From Anaerolineae bacterium (GTDB lineage: Bacteria; Chloroflexota; Anaerolineae; 4572-78), in contig JALVZI010000538.1 in assembly GCA_027022125.1 (NCBI GenBank), positions 1 to 6,828 of the forward strand: a stretch of DNA of 6,828 bases. The letters are read 5' to 3'. The notes beneath the pieces are model-generated. The model did not search any database and had not been told where the DNA came from. It saw nothing but the letters and a program-made list of their open reading frames with translations. The first letter of the stretch is position 1, and each line of letters starts with the position of its first letter. Shown here piece by piece: positions 4,862-6,828 of the stretch. The translations under genes were made by a program, and so were the position numbers.

Positions 4862-6694
4862 ATGAAAAAATCATCGCCAAGTATTGTCCGAACACTGGGG
4901 AAAATCGCACTGGTTGTGGCGATTGTGATTGTATATGCCTACGGTTTGCAAGTCACCAAAGTTGATTTGGAAAAACCGCAGGAAGCCAAACGGCAGGAAC
5001 AATTGACCAACATTTTGCGCGGGCTGGCTCATCCCGATTTAATCAGTTATGAAATTGACCGTCTGACGGTGGATGCGCCGATAAAAGTGCCATGTGACGG
5101 TAACCCACCCCCCGTTCCCGCCGCCGAACCCGGACAACCGTCCATTTCACTTTCCAGCAATTGCGCCGAACCGGGCGACAAAATTACCGTGACCGGCACC
5201 GGTTTTCAGCCGGATGAAGACGTTTTCATCTTTTTTGTACCGTTTGCCCCCACAGCGAAAGATGAAGTCGAGTTGAAACTGGCAACTCGCGCCGTTCCCA
5301 CCGATGAAAACGGTAATTTTTCGGAAGAAGTGACTTTAAAACAAGACCGGGTTTCGGAAAACGTGCAGACCATTCGCGCCGTTGTCAATCGGCGGGTGGG
5401 AGGACCAAAACCCAGCACCGCGCTGAAAGAAACGTGGGAAAAAATCATCGAAACGGTCTTTTTGGCATTTATCGCCACCACACTCGGTGTGCTGCTGGCA
5501 GTGCCGCTCAGTTTTTTGGCGGCGCGAAACTTGATGCTGCAAGTAACCAGCAACGTCATAAAATTCTTGGCATCAATGATTATCATGCCCATCGGTGCAT
5601 ATTTGGGCTATTTGATATTCGTCAAACTTTCGGCGATTGGGGCACAACTGGTGGGCGGGGGTGCGCCACCGCCCAAAGAAGCCGTGTTGTGGACGGTTGC
5701 GCCGCTGGTTGGGCTGGCGGTGGCGCAATCTGCCGGAAGCCGCGCCTTTTGGAAAACCGTGCAACGCTGGCTGGTGTCGGTGGTGGTGGCAGTGGTCGTG
5801 GTAATACTGCTGTCGGCGCTGGGGCAGTTGGGACGGCAAGCCGGACTGACGCTGAAACACAGTTTGGGCGGTTGGTCATTTTTCGGCAATTTCCTGCTCA
5901 TTTTCTCCGATGCGGTTGTGCTGGGATTGCCGGCGTTGGGCGCGCTCATCGGGCTGTTTGCACTGAACCCGCTGTCGAACCGCGTGCTGGAGCCGCTATT
6001 GCCAAAATTGCCGCGCGCCACCAAAAAATTGATGGGTGTCGGTTTCGGGGCGGTTGCCGGCGCAATTTTCTTCGGCATTATTACCGCCGCGCTCAACTGG
6101 TTTTACCAATTCGGCGAACTCTCGCAGGTTATCGTTATTCCGGCAATTATCGGCGCGGTACTTTTTGCCGCCGGTGCGCTGGTTATGGACCCCGACCGCG
6201 AAATTCCCACCGGGATGTTTGTCTATTATACACTTCGTACTATAATGAACACGTTCCGCTCGATTGAGCCACTGGTGATGGTGGTGGCGTTTGCCGTTTG
6301 GGTCGGTATCGGTCCCTTCGCCGGTGTGATGGCGCTGGGGCTGCACACCATCGTTGCGTTGGGTAAACTCTATTCCGAGCAGGTGGAAAATATCTCCACC
6401 GGACCCATTGAAGCCATTACTGCCACGGGCGCGAACCGGCTGCAAACCATCATATACGCCGTAATTCCTCAAATTGTGCCGCCGTACATCGCTTTTACGC
6501 TGTACCGCTGGGACATCAACGTGCGTATGTCCACCATCATCGGGTTTGGTGGCGGTGGTGGTATCGGCTTTTTGCTCAGCCAAAATATCAATTTGTTAAA
6601 ATATCGACAGGCTAGCGTCAATATGATTGCTATTGCAATCGTGGTCGCCAGTCTCGATTATCTCAGCGCAAAAGTGCGCGAAAAGATCACTTAA
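4862..6694 (+). CDS. phnE: Enlarged PhnE permease with Ig/IPT-like domain and split core
   Basis: This is the membrane subunit of the importer, 610 residues against about 260-280 for usual PhnE. Residues 12-30 are a membrane span, followed by a charged stretch and a Pro-rich linker. Residues about 92-180 resemble an IPT/TIG or other Ig-like domain (AEPGDKITVTGTGFQPDEDV at 102-121), presumably outside the membrane. The canonical permease begins at WEKIIETVF (192-200) and reaches AARNLM (220-225). It resumes at about 454 (YYTLRTIMNTFRSIEP) and runs to the C terminus, with GIGPFAGVMAL (482-492), the EAA-type coupling loop EAITATGANRLQTIIYAVIP (517-536) and GFGGGGGIGF (561-570). Between these halves lie about 225 residues with roughly six further hydrophobic segments. 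The frame is continuous, so this is not a frameshift. Cysteines 78 and 101 flank the linker. Its ribosome site is weak (AGGTG, 5 nt before ATG). Confidence 0.9.
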   Translation: MKKSSPSIVRTLGKIALVVAIVIVYAYGLQVTKVDLEKPQEAKRQEQLTNILRGLAHPDLISYEIDRLTVDAPIKVPCDGNPPPVPAAEPGQPSISLSSNCAEPGDKITVTGTGFQPDEDVFIFFVPFAPTAKDEVELKLATRAVPTDENGNFSEEVTLKQDRVSENVQTIRAVVNRRVGGPKPSTALKETWEKIIETVFLAFIATTLGVLLAVPLSFLAARNLMLQVTSNVIKFLASMIIMPIGAYLGYLIFVKLSAIGAQLVGGGAPPPKEAVLWTVAPLVGLAVAQSAGSRAFWKTVQRWLVSVVVAVVVVILLSALGQLGRQAGLTLKHSLGGWSFFGNFLLIFSDAVVLGLPALGALIGLFALNPLSNRVLEPLLPKLPRATKKLMGVGFGAVAGAIFFGIITAALNWFYQFGELSQVIVIPAIIGAVLFAAGALVMDPDREIPTGMFVYYTLRTIMNTFRSIEPLVMVVAFAVWVGIGPFAGVMALGLHTIVALGKLYSEQVENISTGPIEAITATGANRLQTIIYAVIPQIVPPYIAFTLYRWDINVRMSTIIGFGGGGGIGFLLSQNINLLKYRQASVNMIAIAIVVASLDYLSAKVREKIT

Positions 6695-6695
6695 T

Positions 6696-6731
6696 TTGGT
6701 TATTGGAGATTGGTTAATTGGAGATTAGGTT
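6696..6731. repeat. Short heptamer array TTGGTTA/TTGGAGA
   Basis: Starting 2 nt after the phnE stop, the units TTGGTTA, TTGGAGA, TTGGTTA, (A), TTGGAGA, TTAGGTT follow each other with one extra base. It is a different heptamer family from the one at 1272-1550 but the same kind of element. Confidence 0.8.
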
Positions 6732-6743
6732 CTGTTGACGTTT

Positions 6744-6828
6744 GCCGATTTTTCATCCTGAGTAGCCCGCAGGGCGTATCGAAGGGTGAAAATCGGCAGG
6801 GAAAAACGCCCTTCGATACGCCCTGCGG
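6744..6828. repeat. REP-like dispersed element with overlapping inverted repeats
   Basis: The arm at 6767-6786 (begins CCGCAGGGCG, ends TCGAAGGG) is the perfect 20-bp inverse complement of 6809-6828, with a 22-nt loop. A second pair, GCCGATTTTTC (6744-6754) and GAAAATCGGC (6788-6797), interlocks with it, so the two stems cross. The motif ATCCTGAGTAGCCCGCAGGG with CGAAGGG resembles dispersed palindromic repeats common in environmental bacterial genomes. The element reaches the window end and probably continues. It may also serve as the 3' end of the phn transcript, since no T-tailed terminator is seen after phnE. Confidence 0.75.

Noticed and set aside
5434..6267. Plus-strand open frame of 277 codons in another frame of phnE
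   Set aside because: It is Gly/Arg/Ala-rich with no domain, and the phnE frame carries the conserved permease motifs throughout this span.
4862..6694. PhnE length explained by a frameshift or fused neighbouring gene
   Set aside because: The frame is continuous, codon pattern and composition are even, and conserved PhnE segments flank the insert on both sides in the correct order.

Overview
The window carries two ABC transport systems that face away from each other across an AT-rich control region of about 240 bp (2465-2704). The genes are GC-balanced. The non-coding gaps hold seven-base tandem repeats and a REP-like inverted repeat. That repeat style, a LysM domain fused to a solute-binding protein, and an Ig-like domain inside a permease all suggest a Chloroflexota bacterium (Anaerolineae or relatives). 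This is an inference from style; no marker gene is present.

Left half, minus strand: a GldA/CcmA-type ATPase (2452 down to 1532) is followed, after a 280-bp repeat-filled gap, by a long open frame (1251 down to base 1, running off the window). That frame is a fusion of an ABC-2 membrane permease (GldF-like) and a GldG-like auxiliary domain. The two genes together look like one export or cell-surface ABC complex of unknown substrate. The gap is built almost wholly of heptamers and one hexamer run, and the last codons and the stop of the ATPase gene lie inside it.

Right half, plus strand: a phosphonate/phosphate/phosphite-type importer in the order phnD-phnC-phnE. A TATAAT promoter lies at 2567-2595. 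Just upstream are four TTA-type hexamers spaced exactly 11 bp apart, resembling a Pho box. The binding protein (2705-3955) has a signal peptide, no lipobox, and an N-terminal LysM domain, so it may be held by the cell wall rather than by a lipid. A strong intrinsic terminator (4000-4037) separates it from the ATPase gene (4082-4831) and probably sets binding protein above the other subunits. The permease (4862-6694) is 610 residues, more than twice the usual PhnE. It carries an extracytoplasmic Ig/IPT-like domain near the N terminus and an insertion of about 225 mostly hydrophobic residues that splits the conserved permease core.

Downstream of phnE (6695-6828) there is a short second heptad array and a dispersed-type inverted repeat with a perfect 20-bp stem reaching the window edge. 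No tRNA, rRNA, CRISPR array, insertion sequence or transposase was seen. The most unusual content is the modified PhnCDE system (wall-binding receptor plus enlarged permease) with its apparent Pho-type control region.
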